NCBI GenBank assembly: GCA_035578905.1
Contig: JAQJVL010000173.1
Location: 372,001-436,000, forward strand
DNA length: 64,000 nt
Direction of reading: 5' to 3'
From: Stictocephala bisonia
Lineage: Eukaryota > Arthropoda > Insecta > Hemiptera > Membracidae
The position numbers and the translations under genes were made by a program. This document shows positions 35,945 through 48,439 of the stretch, one piece after another. Position 1 is the first letter of the stretch. The number at the start of each line of letters is the position of its first letter. Under the pieces are notes generated by a model, which was not told where the DNA came from, searched no databases, and saw only the letters and a program-made list of their open reading frames with translations.

Positions 35945-36008
35945 ATGGCAACGGAAGACAACAGAATGCAATGGGCTACAGAATCCATACAACAACAGGA
36001 ACGAACAG
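35945..36008 (+). CDS. Candidate first coding exon, possibly psq-type HTH protein
   Basis: ATG at 35945 (context TTTCACCATGG, a good start) opens 21 codons plus one base ending in CAG at a consensus-like donor GTGAGA (36009-36014). The peptide reads M-A-T-E-D-N-R-M-Q-W-A-T-E-S-I-Q-Q-Q-E-R, then T. The W-A-T-E-S-I-Q-Q-Q-E-R-T-G run resembles the first helix of pipsqueak-type helix-turn-helix domains, found in pogo-like transposases and some host transcription factors. Read through, the frame continues to 36148 without domain features, so splicing is more plausible. No second exon was found. Transposon versus host origin is undecided. Confidence 0.35.
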
Positions 36009-36404
36009 GTGAGATAATCTCATTATGTGTTTTTAAAGAACAGCAAACAAAATGGCTGCCTGCATATTTGCACAAAGTGGATTCTTATCTAGGAGTACTT
36101 CTGACTCAGATAACTCAGATCCAATATGTTATTTTAAACACTACATAATTCAAGAACCTCGGGTTAAACGCAGAAACTTGTGAACTATACCAGATTAAAT
36201 TGTTTAACTAATCTAATAGTTTCATAATCAAACAATTTCATGAAGAATAAGACACTACATTTCTCCCTAAATTGTATTACTCAAAATGAGTATAGGCATT
36301 TACTCTGATTTAGATACTGTTAACGTGAACTGATAGCAATAGATTCGTGCTTGTATAAATAAATACACATCATAGTATTCATTCATTACTAAGACACCGA
36401 TCGT

Positions 36405-36675
36405 AGAGATATGGAAGGCGAATGTGTGTAGATGAACGAATGTAGTCATTGTTACTAAATAAGATTGACTATTCCTTAAGAAAGAGCCATTTATCAATAG
36501 CCCAATATCCAGGGAAATTAAAGGACCTACAGCTTTATATGGAATCCAAACCACTTATTAATGGTCTAACGTTTAGCTAATTGATACTCAGTTCTCTCCT
36601 TACACAACATCCGGACCACCACCCAACACCCTAGACTTCTCTATTAGTATCCATGTTGGTGGCCATCACTGAGCG
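36405..36675 (-). mobile_element. tRNA-derived SINE family A, copy 3
   Basis: Collinear on the minus strand with the copies at 3287 and 11128: blocks CTCTATTAGTATCCATGTTG, ACCTACAGCTTTATATGG, AAGAGCCATTTATCAATAG and GTAGATGAACGAATGTAGTC. The tRNA-like head is truncated. Confidence 0.5.
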
Positions 36676-36996
36676 GCTTAAGAGTTAAAGAACAAAATGG
36701 CTTAGTCATTACAAGCAAGGAATTCAGGAGTAACAACTTTAATACTCTTCGAAGGTAAGGGAATCAAGGTATTGTAACGAAATGGCTTCTAGTCTTTTAA
36801 CATTTCTGAGGCTTTTAAAAAAAAGATAATTATAAACATATATAGAATATCTGATTTTATAAAACAAAAGTACCATTTGATTTAATTTTTCTTCACTCGA
36901 AGTAAAATATAGTTAACATTTAATTCCCTAAATGAAACGTGCATGTTTTGTATTTATCGAGACCATCTATAACATCCACTAAGCACAACTTTTATA

Positions 36997-37607
36997 CAGT
37001 ACAATAAGACCTTGATAATTCGACACTTGATAGTCCAATAATTTCTGGATCTCAACTTCAGAAACTATGTACAGTACATATAGCAGACGGAAACGAGTAA
37101 TATGCATCGGAAGCGAGTTAAAAATTACGAGTGAGTGGAAACAACTGCCAGAGGTAGTCGCTTCCGAGTATAATGGCGTCCTTGAAATCAGCACTTTCGG
37201 TAATGCTTGTACTTCCTTCCACCTCGAAACTTCACAGTGCCGGATGTTATCACCACTGTCGGCTATCGCTCTGTCTAAATAGTGGAACGCCATTCGCCAT
37301 TTTAACTTTGTTGTTGATGTTTGACATTCTTTCTCAGTGGAACATCTGCAGACACACTCTGTGTTAGGCCACATATAGGAACAAGGAAGACTCTGATTAA
37401 AATCTGTTTTCACTTTTATATTTTAAAAAGAAATTCATGCCTATTTTTTTAAAGTGTTAATAAAATATATCTATAGCAATGTTTTCAAAGTATATTCCGA
37501 TTGTTACTTATTTTTCCCTATTTTTCAATAAACCTTGATAATCCGGAAATTCTGATAATCCGGAACAGACAAATCCCTGAACGTGCCGGATTAACAAAGT
37601 CTTACTG
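36997..37607. mobile_element. pogo/Tigger-like MITE, TA-flanked, 611 bp
   Basis: The left end is CAGTACAATAAGACCTTGAT; the right end in complement is CAGTAAGACTTTGTTAATCC followed by GGCACG and a second GGATTATCA block. TA flanks both sides (36995-36996, 37608-37609). CAGTA(A)GACCTTGATAATCCGG-type ends are characteristic of pogo/Tigger elements. The GC-richer interior has a 144-codon minus-strand frame with no DDE, CENP-B HTH or other transposase feature, so the element is non-autonomous. Confidence 0.6.
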
Positions 37608-37800
37608 TATTTCCCTTTTTCTTTGCTAAAATAAACAATTACAAACATCAGGATGTTGGAGGAACAACCCGTATACAATGAAAGAATAGTTTAAATTAAT
37701 ACACAATTTTGTAAAGTGAGGTACATGAAGACATATCAATTTGTAATATTGACGCCATTGTGCTTCACTTTTAAAGTCTTCAGAAATTTACAAGAATTAA

Positions 37801-38056
37801 TTACAGTACAATTAAACGTCACACAACACAAATTTATTACAATATAAGTATAAAATGCATAAATATTATGGTGATCGATTTCGGTAAACCACGCTCACCT
37901 TCCTCAGACCAGAGGGATTTGAGGTGAAGGTGAGTGTGGTTCACCGAAATCGAAAACCAAAGTACTTATGCATTTTGTACTTGTATTGTAATATATTTGT
38001 GTATTTGTGTCTATATTGTAATAGATTTGCGCTGTGTGACGTTTACTTGTACTGTA
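37801..38056. repeat. Inverted-repeat element, hammerhead-like motif family e
   Basis: TTACAGTACAATTAAACGTC at the left pairs with GACGTTTACTTGTACTGTA at the right, and pairing continues inward to about 37900. The left arm on the minus strand reads TGGT, CTGAGGA, A, a 7-bp stem (GGTGAGC/GTTTACC with G-U pairs), GAAA, TCGA, TC, ACCA, the last pairing with TGGT. The right arm keeps the hairpin with compensating changes (GGTGAGT/GTTCACC). A direct duplication near 37985-38030 lengthens the right arm. Confidence 0.6.
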
Positions 38057-38059
38057 TAT

Positions 38060-38800
38060 GTACCAACACGTATTATGGTAATTAAAAAACTATTAGCAAT
38101 TAATTTTCATGTACATTATTTCAATTTGAAAAAAAATGCAATCATAGTTCTAAAAAGTTCATTTATCAAATCAAAATTCACTTTATTCATAATTATACAA
38201 CCAAATGTACATGAATTGCATCATAACAACAATTTAACTTATTTCTACCCAGTATGTTAATTTTATAATAAATGAGTCATTTTCATAGTTAATGAGTAAC
38301 TATGAAATCAATAATTTTACAACATCAGTTTATTGTTATCATTTATAAATTACAATTTGTTAAAACTGTTAAATGGTTTATTTACGAAATATTCTATCAA
38401 TTTAACTATAAATTTAATTACTGATGATTAACTTTGTATTTCTTTCAGTATTTGTTTTTTTTTTTATTGTTACTCCTGTATGGTTAGGTTAAGCTTTAGG
38501 GTAGGTTAGGTTCAAAATGGTGTTATAGTAGGGTTACAATAAGTTTCGGTATTCTGAGACTAGGCACATAAACTAGCATGGTACACATTTAAAGGTAAAC
38601 TTGAGGAGGAATTTCTTCTATGCACTGAAGAGAAATGTCATTTCTGTATGTTTTGTGGTAGCTACCATAATGTTACGATACAGATTTGTTGCTCATTTAG
38701 AACTAACCAGACTGAACGTAAAGTTTTAGAGATCTGATGTGAACATAAACAACATCACAACCCAATCATAATGATCACCCAAAGCAGCACCTGAGAGTAA
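38060..38800. other. AT-rich spacer
   Basis: Contains a few TTAGG-like motifs at 38480-38512 (GGTTAGGTTAAG, GTAGGTTAGGTT) and no supported gene. Confidence 0.3.
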
Positions 38801-39580
38801 AGTTAGATCGATCGCTGATGTTTAAAAGCCATCTTCAAAAAACAGCAGCTAAAATCAAAACCAGGGCAAATGTATTACATCATATTGCCAAAACAACTTG
38901 GGGAGCCAAAGCACACTTCCTGCGTATAATTGCTTTGGCACTGGTCTATTCAGCTGCTGAATGAATACAGTGCTCCTGTATGGCTAAATAGTGTTCACAC
39001 AAAAGCGATTGAAGTCCATCTTAATAGGGTCATGAGAGCTATAAGTGGCACTCTCATGGCAACTCCACTTCCTTTTCTGGACATCAAGGAGATAAGATGT
39101 CAGGAGACACTACTTAAAGAATTCAATAAGATTTTGAATGCCCTACACCTCCCTATCACCCAAGATCTCCCACGTCAGAACAGTCGCTTAAAATCTCGAA
39201 ACCCACCTCTTCATACTGCTTTCCAGTTGAGTAGATCAAATTTCTCACCCAATACTAGTTGGGCTGTAGTGTGGAACAGTTTTAATAGACGAAATAAGTT
39301 CCTTATTAACGATCCGTCAATACCTGTAGGTGGGATGAACCTCCCTCGTAGGGAGTGGACACTGTTGAATCGATTCCCAACTGGCGTTGGTAGATGCAAT
39401 ACTGGAATTATACATAGGAATTGACACTACATCAGTTGTGTGATTGCGGGGAGTCTATCCAAACAATGCATCACATAGTTACAGAGTGCCCCCTACGTTC
39501 ATTTACAGAGGGATTAGCCAGCATAAACAGAATCAATGAGGCAGGTCTTAAAATACTCAATGGATTGGACTTAGCTTTGT
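38801..39580 (+). pseudogene. Non-LTR retrotransposon 3' fragment (RT C-terminus), frameshifted
   Basis: Three frame-shifted pieces join into one C-terminal region. The first (about 38801-38954) reads LDRSLMFKSHLQKTAAK ... LALVYSAAE and breaks where GAAT is duplicated at 38954-38961. The second (about 38958-39424) starts EYSAPVWLNSVHTK and runs through NPPLHTAF, TSWAVVWNSFNRR and PRREWTLLNR. The third (39435-39580) holds LCDCGESIQTMHHIVTECP, a zinc-knuckle-like C-x-C ... H ... C tail found at the end of several I/Jockey-group elements. Catalytic RT motifs A-C lie upstream and are missing. It is a dead copy with at least two frameshifts. Confidence 0.75.
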
Positions 39581-39584
39581 GACA

Positions 39585-40825
39585 GGAGACATTTTCATTC
39601 AATTAATAATATCGCGATTTTTTTTAATCTTTACCTAAATTACACGTCGCAGCTTTTTGAAAGTAACAAATGATAGCTGACAAAAACCATACGATATATA
39701 AGTATATTTTTTTTTAATGAGGGATGGCAATTCATGGATGTTACAAAAAAATAAAAACGGGAACCAGATTTCAATTATTACTAATTGGAGGTATGATTGT
39801 AGCTTAGTCATGTTTGAGTAAAACATTTAATTGCCCAAACGAGTCACATGGAGCTAACACATATTTAGCATAATTATAGTAAAAATGTCAAAATTTTACG
39901 ACTCTAGGAGGTAGGCTAAAATTTAGTGATGCCAATTGAGCTTTATTTTAATAAATATAAAATTACAATTTTATATTTATTAAAATTAAAAAAATATGTT
40001 CTCATTCCCCTTTAAATTAAACTAATTTTAACTGTTTTGTATTTATAAACAACAAAAATAAGTTGCCCTTTCGGATAATCTAAAGTTGAAAGTTTAGTAT
40101 AATTTCATTGTCATTTTTCCTCCAAAATATTTTGTAGATAATAATCTCAAAATTGGTAGGATGTTCAAAATAAACACCCTTTAGAAGGAAAACTACATCT
40201 TAGAAAAAAAACACTATTCATATTTAGTAATTTTATAATTTATTTTTCAAGGAAGGCCTCCAATTTAAAGAAAAATAAAGATAATAGAAAAGATATGTGT
40301 TCAGGACAAAGTCATCGACTGACAAGGGTGCCTGGCTGATTTCCAGTGGAAAGTGAGATCATGTACAAATCCAGAACATTCAAGTGTATCTACAAATGTT
40401 TGAACGGGAGAAGACTTTTCATCGCTGTTGTTCATATTCTGCTTTATTAAATATTCTTGAAACGTGAGTCAGAAGCAATATGGGGTACTAAATTTTATTG
40501 GCACTAAATTTAATAACCCTACATTCACAGATGAAACGACACTAATTACAGCAGGCAGATGTCTCTTAGATGATTCAACAATGAGCTCGTAAAGTTAAGA
40601 TAGAAGTGTACAAATGAATTAATTATAAAAAATGATGATGAAAATAAATTTAAAAAAGATTAGCATTAAACCTGTATTAATCGTTAACAAAATAACTAAA
40701 ACCATATCTTAAAATGCTTTAAATTGTCAATTAATTATTGTTATTGTAATACAAGACTAAAATGGAGGCAACGACAGAGTATCTTTGAAGATAGAATTTT
40801 TAAATAAACAACATGGAACATTATC
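39585..40825. other. AT-rich spacer without supported gene
   Basis: Nothing recognised; A/T homopolymer runs dominate. Confidence 0.35.
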
Positions 40826-40829
40826 TTAA

Positions 40830-41010
40830 TATCTAAAATCCAAAAACGATGTACTCACTCATCATGATATCTCCAGAACCAATGAACAAATGTTGATGAA
40901 ATTCGAAGGGAAGTTAGCTTTTATATCATAGTAACCCAATAAGAAAGGATTTCTTGAAATTCTATTCTTAATGAGTGGAAATAGCTCTCAACGTTTTCTT
41001 TACTACGCTT
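40830..41010 (+). repeat. Helitron-like family III fragment
   Basis: AAGTTAGCTTTTATATCATA and CCCAATAAGAAAGGATTTC align with 20150-20230 and 24110-24180. Neither terminus is preserved. Confidence 0.35.
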
Positions 41011-41014
41011 CTGG

Positions 41015-43630
41015 TGCCATGGGATAGGTCATGAAGAACTGTTCTAATGGACCATAAGTTGATTTTTGTAAAAACTGTAGTATTTTTATAATTTATTTAC
41101 GTTAAATAATTGAAATATTAAATTTATTCTTGACAACTTTAATTAAAAAACTAATAATATATAATTACAGTCCATTATACTGGATCTTTAATAATTACAT
41201 AGTGTTCGCTATAATTCATTATAATAAATACGAACCCTTAAAAGTTTAAGTAGAAAAGCATGTTTCAGCCTGCAGTCTGTAACTCTATGTCTACAATTAC
41301 GCTGTTGACTTCCTTGCAGTGGCTTGACAGTTTGGCCACCTTAAGCTAATCTATAAAACCATATATTAAAACATGTACAACATATTAAATGTTGTTCAAC
41401 AAATTTAAGGTCTGCGTGTGCTGGAAATCGACTACATAATTCAGGAACTATTGAGAGTTAACAGACTATACAGTGACAATCTATTTACAGACCTAGAAAT
41501 TGAACTCTGGACAGTATTTATTATCGTATGAATCAAATTAGCTTGTTAATAAAACTCTAGGTAAACTAAGGTTAGTGATTTGATGACTAACCTTATGAAT
41601 TCTGTAGGCCTAAACTCTAGACAACATAAATCAAACCCTGTTTAGCACTGTAAGCTGTAAGCTGTTAACTTTCACATATATTAAACTCCTAACTAAACTT
41701 GTGAGATAAATTTCACTCTTATTAATCACTAAAAAAAAGGTTTAAAACAAACTGCTAAAACTCTAATCAAAACATGATAAAAAACAATCAGCCATTGAAT
41801 TGGTCCAATAACATATCACCACACAACAAAATCCTACAAGAGCTTCCCTGCCAACAATAAAAATATGATACAACCACACAAACAAAAGATATATGAAGTA
41901 ACTGAAACCGAGAAAACTTATAAAGACAAGACCACAGAACAGAGGAGGAACTCAGTGAACAACACAGCAGTGTAAGTTATACGTTGCATCCCTTACTGAG
42001 TTTCCGCAGAGTTTTAGGGCTTCACCCCACCACTGTAACTAGATTACCCTTCTCAAAGGGCAAGAAGCAAAATGTTATAATCTGTTACAGTGACATTTAA
42101 AGGTTAGGTTGTAACTTACTTCTTGTTCGTTTGTTGGCTAGATCTTTATATTTTATTAATAAAAAAACTAATTAATAGTGTAATCAACTAAAATGATACA
42201 AAGTACCCAAATTACTTATTGTTGCTCTATCCATTGCAAAACCAACAACCACAATAGTGATAAATTAAAATATTTAATTTTACTAAGAATTATATTTGAG
42301 TTTGATAGGAGAAAACTAATTGGTCTGAAAATGTTTATTGTTCAATATTTCAATTTTATTTACTGTTTCAAATCTGCTGCTTCATATACAGAAGTGCAAT
42401 CAACGGTCTTATCATTTAAATTAATTTAATTTAAAATGTTTAAACTTTGTCAAGTAATATTCCTATTGCAAACAGGTTTTTTCTAAATTTTAAATTTGTA
42501 ACTTGTTAGGTATAAGTTTTTTATTTATTTCAATCCAATTAAACAGGAGTTATAGTCATACTACACACAAGATCATATGTTATTGATATCTTTTTTTGTT
42601 GTTTAAAAAAAGCATTAAAAACGACAAATAAATAATAAATTCTAAGTGAGGTAAGAAGTTAGCCAACACAACCACTTGTGTCACAGTGTGGCACAACCAC
42701 TGGAGTGATAAAATATATGTTACAGAAATGTGTTAATGATTATGGGTGTTTGTTTTAACCCCACCCATGCTAAATAGGAATCATGTAAACTTGCAAATAA
42801 ATCTTTAGAAAAAACTATTGTTACTTCTCTGAGTTATAATTTACTGTACCAATAAGCGGACACAACTGACAAATTAAAGTTACAAAATAATTAAAACAAA
42901 TATGTTGTTTTGTCAGATTTAAAACACGTTGATAAGAAATGACAAGCAATTGTCTCAGAGAACAAAGTATTCAATTATCAATTAGTAATTGAGAATGTTG
43001 AATGGATATATCCATTATCTATATTTTCAGGCAATTATGTTACAATGAATTGGGCAAATTAAATTCAACAATTGGATGGTTTATCTTAGATTTTTGTTAA
43101 CATCTATCTAAAATAATAAAGTGCAGTAAATCTGTATTTAAATATCAATTACAGCAAAACTTCAACTTTATGTTGTTCTTAAAAAAACCTTCATCCATTT
43201 CACTCCCAACACTATATTTATTATACAACATAGAATTACTTTAAAAGAATACTACGTTAACCACTATAAGACAAAGTTTTCCTTCATTTTTAACTGTCCC
43301 CATTATTTAAAAGCCTGGGAGTCAAGAGGTAAAGTACAAACTCTTGGGACTTTACTAGAATCTCCATTTTCCGGTTACAATCACGTCAATGTACTATCTA
43401 CAATATTTACAAGATAACCAGACGCTTCACCCATCCTGTGACATTATAACATTCTTAGTAATGTAGCTGATACTTGTTTACTTTTGTATGAGTAACATTA
43501 TTTTTATTTAAATCCATCAATAAAATCTATTTTATTGAAAACATTAAATATCTGCACCAACAATTTGGTTACATGATATATTTACAGATTGCAATAATGT
43601 ACAAAATTATGATAATATTAAAACACCTAT
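41015..43630. other. AT-rich spacer, slightly GC-richer 41930-42060
   Basis: The 41930-42060 patch (ACAGAGGAGGAACTCAGTG to CCACCACTGTAACTAG) could be a UTR or an old repeat. No ORF or splice pair supports a gene. The 78-codon frame at 42193-42429 is AT-driven. Confidence 0.3.
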
Positions 43631-43659
43631 AACACAAACCAAGAAGATCTTCGTGAATC

Positions 43660-43735
43660 CGTCTGGTCTAAGGATGGTAAACATGGTTTTCCGAAATCAA
43701 TCACCATAATATTGTGTATTTTGTACTTAAATATT
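43660..43735 (+). repeat. Single arm of motif family e
   Basis: GGTCTAAGGATGGTAAACAT, then GGTTTTCCGAAATCAATCAC and CATAATATT, match one arm of the 37.8-kb element, with CTGAGGA decayed to CTAAGGA and 6 of 7 stem pairs kept. The partner arm is missing. Confidence 0.45.
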
Positions 43736-43967
43736 GAAGTAAATTAGTTTTTTGTAAAGGGTACTTGTTTTGTAATTATGTTTATGACCTTTCAAAAGCC
43801 CATAGAAAGGTTTATTTGATTTTTTTGTTGGAAACCACAAGATATAGAGGTTGACTTTTTCACTTAAACGAGGTGGTGGTCTATATATAAAGATGAACAC
43901 TAGAAGACAAATAGTTTCTTAATCGGCATATTATGTGTTGGTAGGAATACAATACATGTGAAAACGT

Positions 43968-44134
43968 TATACAACACAAATTTAATGTAATATAAGAAAA
44001 AAATGTACAAATATTAGGTGATTGATTTCGGTAAACCTAGTTTACCTTCCTCAAACATAGGGATTTACAGAAGTAAATGAGGTTTACCGCAAGCGAGTAT
44101 TACAATGTTTGTACACGTTGTACTTATATTGTAG
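43968..44134. repeat. Inverted-repeat element, motif family e, second full copy
   Basis: ACAACACAAATTTAATGTAA at the left pairs with the TACTTATATTGTA side at the right. The left arm on the minus strand keeps the strongest stem II of the family, GGTAAAC/GTTTACC with a 3-nt loop, followed by GAAATCAATC and ACCTAAT. The core has decayed to TTGAGGA. Confidence 0.5.
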
Positions 44135-44439
44135 GCTACTAGAAAACAGACTCTATACAACTTTATTTTTGGGGCAATATGTAAAAACTGTTGATAATAT
44201 TAACCTACATTTGAAGAAAAATAAAAAGTTAAATTTTGGTAAGAATTACACTTTTTAACCCATTGGTGACGTAATTAATTGAAAAAAAAATATTGTAAGA
44301 GCAAGTACTTGAATAACAAGCTAAAAATTAGCAAGACTGTTGCGGTGACTGGTGCTGTTGACTACTAAGTCAACATTACATTAGAGGCATCCTGCCACTA
44401 TTCTCTCATGTTGCCACACCGTTCTCTAACTTATGAGCA

Positions 44440-44640
44440 TGAGGCTCGTCAGGCCAAGTACTGTAGGCCCGTACTCACGTAAGGACGGTTCTGATGCAAT
44501 TGCATCAGTCACATTTTTGTGTCTCAACTTCGAATCCAACCCAGGCCCCGCCGACTCCCTGGCCTCAGAAAGGGATGGCTATATCAACTAGACTACCGAG
44601 GTACAATGCGGCATTGGCCAAAACCGGTTCAAAACCGCTA
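44440..44640 (-). mobile_element. tRNA-derived SINE-like copy
   Basis: On the minus strand GTAGTCTAGTTGATATAGCC (44596-44577) serves as box A and GGTTGGATTCGAAG (44541-44528) as a worn box B. A GC-rich tail follows (TGCATCAGAACC, GTGAGTACGGGCC). Confidence 0.4.
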
Positions 44641-44946
44641 GAGCTCTGAGCGGGAGGATTTTGTTCTACATTTTTGAACTATATGGTTGTAGTTATTCTT
44701 ATTGCCACTAATTCTGTTCATAACAAGCAGTGCTTTCTAGTGAAAATGTTGTCTCTTAACAATTTAAAAAATTGTTTGGTGCATTTATTCACCATCTAAA
44801 TAATGCTAAACAAAGCATTGTTCGTGAGTCGTCGCTAATGGGTTGACAGATTTGGTCTCTCTTAATCCATTATCTAAAAAATACAGTCTTTTTTTACAAA
44901 ATGTTATTCTAATTTGATAGCCTAGTATTTTGACCTTAGTCTTTAA

Positions 44947-46029
44947 CCCTCGTGCCGCGTTTCGACAAATAATTGTCGACTTTTGTTGATTCTGTACTGG
45001 CAATCGACAAAAAATTGTCAACTTGACATCGCTCGATATTATCACTTGTTATAGTATACCTATTAGCGCTATTGACAAGATTCATATACCACTGGAAACG
45101 GGAAGAGTTACCAATTGTAGTGGTATGCCTGACTTGGTTCTAAGACGACGGGAACAATGGAAAATAATATGATGAATATTCGTTGTCCAATGTGACAGCG
45201 ATTTTCAAACTGACGCTAGCCTTGGAAGTTTTGTTTACTTGTCTTTCAATTGTATTTGTAAGCCTTATTATACGAAATTATGGTGTTATTATGATATAAT
45301 AGTGTTTATATTACTTTTGGTAATACATACAACACACAAAAAATTATATTGAAGCCTTTTTATAAAAGAAAAAAAATTGTGAACATGAAGAATATAACAT
45401 TTGTGTGCGTACGCCGGATAAATTTCATCATCATCTGTGGACACCTAAGCTCACAGCCAGAGGATACCAAGGAAACCATTTTACAAATATATTTTATCTA
45501 TAGAACAAGTAATTCTATAAATTTTAGTACTAGTCTGTATATATAAATATATATAAATAAGTCTGTACTGATTATATAGAATTTTTAGCAAATATTTGAA
45601 AATTATGTTACCACAGTAACAAATGTTTGCATAAATTGTACTACACAGGGTTTTGTATGTATAATTACTTTTATACTTCAAATAACATATAAAAACTTTA
45701 TATATCCTGAAACTAGATGAAATTTTTAATATTTAGGCTATCTTGGAATTTGAATTTAACTATAATATATTGTTTTCAAGGTGATCCCCCCCTTTTTATG
45801 TTTACAAAAGTCATTGTCCGAGATATCATGAGTCATAAAAATTTGTATTTTCCCCTAAGATGTAATATTTTATTATTATTAGATAGCCTGCTTTATTAGG
45901 AGTGCACTAATACCAAATACAAGTAGGGTTATTTAATTTTACTATTTTTTATCATTTTTTGAAAAAATGTCTGCAAATGCGCAAAAAAATATGTGACGGT
46001 ACAGGAAAAAGTAGAACCTGGTTCGAGGG
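44947..46029. mobile_element. piggyBac-like MITE flanked by TTAA
   Basis: The left end is TTAA-CCCTCGTGCCGCG (TTAA 44943-44946); the right end is CCTGGTTCGAGGG-TTAA (TTAA 46030-46033). TTAA target duplication with CCC-starting termini is diagnostic of the piggyBac superfamily. Only about six terminal bases match well. The interior is AT-rich with no transposase frame. It could be mobilised only by a relative of the element remnant at 51.9-52.6 kb, if at all. Confidence 0.5.
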
Positions 46030-46034
46030 TTAAT

Positions 46035-48180
46035 GCAGAAAATCAAATGAAAGGGCCTTCCATTTTTCTCAAAAAGTTATAACAAACCTACCCCAAGCGT
46101 ATTTATTTATTACTATTATTATCTAAGAGAAATAAAACATTCTTAACAATTCTATGTTCATTCTTCTATAGACTAAAAAAACCAAATCAGTTAACATTGC
46201 TATGCCCTGACTCGAGGACAGAGAGTAAGCCGGGCTGTCGCCTAATATACTTGAAACACAATAGTACCGGTAGTTATTTATGTGCCTATTGTATTTCATC
46301 TCATTAATCTGATAAATATTGATATCTTCAAAATAGAAATACTGTTTGCTTAAAATTACATCTATAGGCTAGTCAACAAAAATAATTTTGGGATGAGAAT
46401 AAGTCTGTTACATTATAGTTCTTACTTGGTTGAAATGATGGTACTTTAAATAAGTTCATTATAGTATTGATAAGGGAGGTAGGCTATTGAATTCGACAAC
46501 AAGCAATAGATGTGGCTCTGATACTGAAGATAGTTCAACGAAAAGACACCATTTGCAGTACAATTTTCACAGCAAAAACTGAAGTACTCTGTCAAATTTT
46601 TTTCAGGTTAGATCAAGGACCATCCTCTGCTAAAGAGCATGAGTGAAACAAGAGAATACATGTTTCTCAGAAGTTACTAAACATATTAAGTTGATGGATT
46701 ATTTAAAATTTAAATGAGTTATTTTCCTGACTGTTTTCTTTGAACTCATCAACACGGTTAATTGTCATCACTATTGCCTGTTATTAATACCATTTAAGGA
46801 TATATCCCGCTCAACTAAACAATTATTCAAGATTGATGACAATGTCTGTACCTATCCAGAATGAAGATTTGCCTGTGCGGTCCAATGTTTGTTTGGAGGT
46901 TATTTATGTTAAGATTTATATTGTAGCTGTGGTAGAAGGTCATCAAAAATTGTATGGACGGAGACATACAGCGTTTTTTATTCCTAAAGTTAATCTTTCA
47001 AGTAGATGCAAGATTAATTACATTATTGGTCATGCAGTCTAAAAGATCAGTTGGACAACAATTCACAAAAATTTTGTTGGTAGGTTTACTTACAAGTGTT
47101 TCAACAAAACAAAAACAAACCATGAAATCATAAGAAAACAAATTACGTATTCTGACCTCTTATAAAAGTGTAACATGATTCAATGACAAATTTTGTTATT
47201 GCTTTGTTGTAATAACTACATTGATCAGATAATGGATTTTATTAGTAAGAAATAATGAATATGATGATTAATTATAAAGATTATTTACATTGAACTTACT
47301 AACACATGTTCACTACGAATAACACACTTAAGCGTCATGGACTAAAACAACTGATTACTGCAAATTACTTATTTATTGTTGTGTTTGATTGTTTTGCGCA
47401 CTGTACAGCTTGGAGGTTATATAATTTTTTAGGTGTATTCGATTTTAGTTTTAAGTTTATATTATTTATTAGATTCTATTAAAAAATGACAAATATAACT
47501 TAGTTTTTGAATATGTTAAAAGAAATAATTGATCAGCAGTGAACTTGTTAAGAAACAATAAGACTACATCAAAATAAAGATTAAATCAATCATTAATAAG
47601 CAATTAAATGTATAAGCTTCTCATGACAAAATTAATAAAACTTATTCTGTATATATTTTGATTTAATATCTAAAATCATTTTCAATTCATGTTCTAAAAT
47701 CAACAACAACAAAATTATAAATCAAACATATCAACAATATTTACAAATAAAATTTGTCTGATTGAAAATCTAGTCTATTCAATTTCAAGTACCACCTTCA
47801 TTCTTTGTGTTGGCATAATCATAGAATTTGGTTTTACGATTCTTACACCACTACAATAACTTAAAATAAATCGATACTGCACCACACAGATCATATAAGC
47901 AAATTAATTAAGTACACCGTGAAAGGGACAAATGTAGGCTACTGAATCCCAAACAAAACTTTAGACCAGGGTTGAGACTGCTTTACCATGACAACAAAGA
48001 AAACCAGTTTAGACTGATAAAAACCACTTGTTGGGAGGAAGGTATCAAGAAAGGAGATTATAAAAAGAAAAAATAAATATAGTCAGATTCAATAATATTG
48101 CGCCCTTATCAAAGACAATGGCGCGACCAGTTAAAGCTTAAATAAATAACATGCAGTTTGGTTGAATAAATATTTATAAA
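46035..48180. other. AT-rich spacer without supported gene
   Basis: The 69-codon frame at 46833-47042 has somewhat mixed composition but no start context, splice site or domain that I recognise. Confidence 0.3.
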
Positions 48181-48214
48181 TGTTTGAGTGTACAATAAAA
48201 TATTTCGAAATATG

Positions 48215-48320
48215 GATTTCGAATGAGTGTAGATGAGCGAATGTAGTCATTGTTACAAACTAAGGCCGAATATTCCTTAGAAAGTGTCATTAATTAATAA
48301 CCCAATGACAAATGAACAGC
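48215..48320 (-). mobile_element. SINE family A tail fragment
   Basis: TGTAGATGAGCGAATGTAGT through ATTCCTTAGAAAG and AATTAATAACCCAATG match the tails at 11130-11215 and 36420-36510. Confidence 0.45.
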
Positions 48321-48439
48321 CGGTGATTAAAAACCACTGTTAATGAGCAAGTTTAGGTTTAAAAAAAAAGTAATTACTGTGCATTAAACAAATTATTTCT
48401 CTCTAGCTTTACTTGGATAAATTAGTACAAAAAGTTAAA

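Noticed and set aside
36979..37413. 144-codon minus-strand ORF as a host gene
   Set aside because: It lies almost entirely inside a TA-flanked pogo-like MITE and has no recognisable domain.
38480..38512. Interstitial TTAGG telomeric tract
   Set aside because: Only a few scattered TTAGG-like motifs, not a tandem array.
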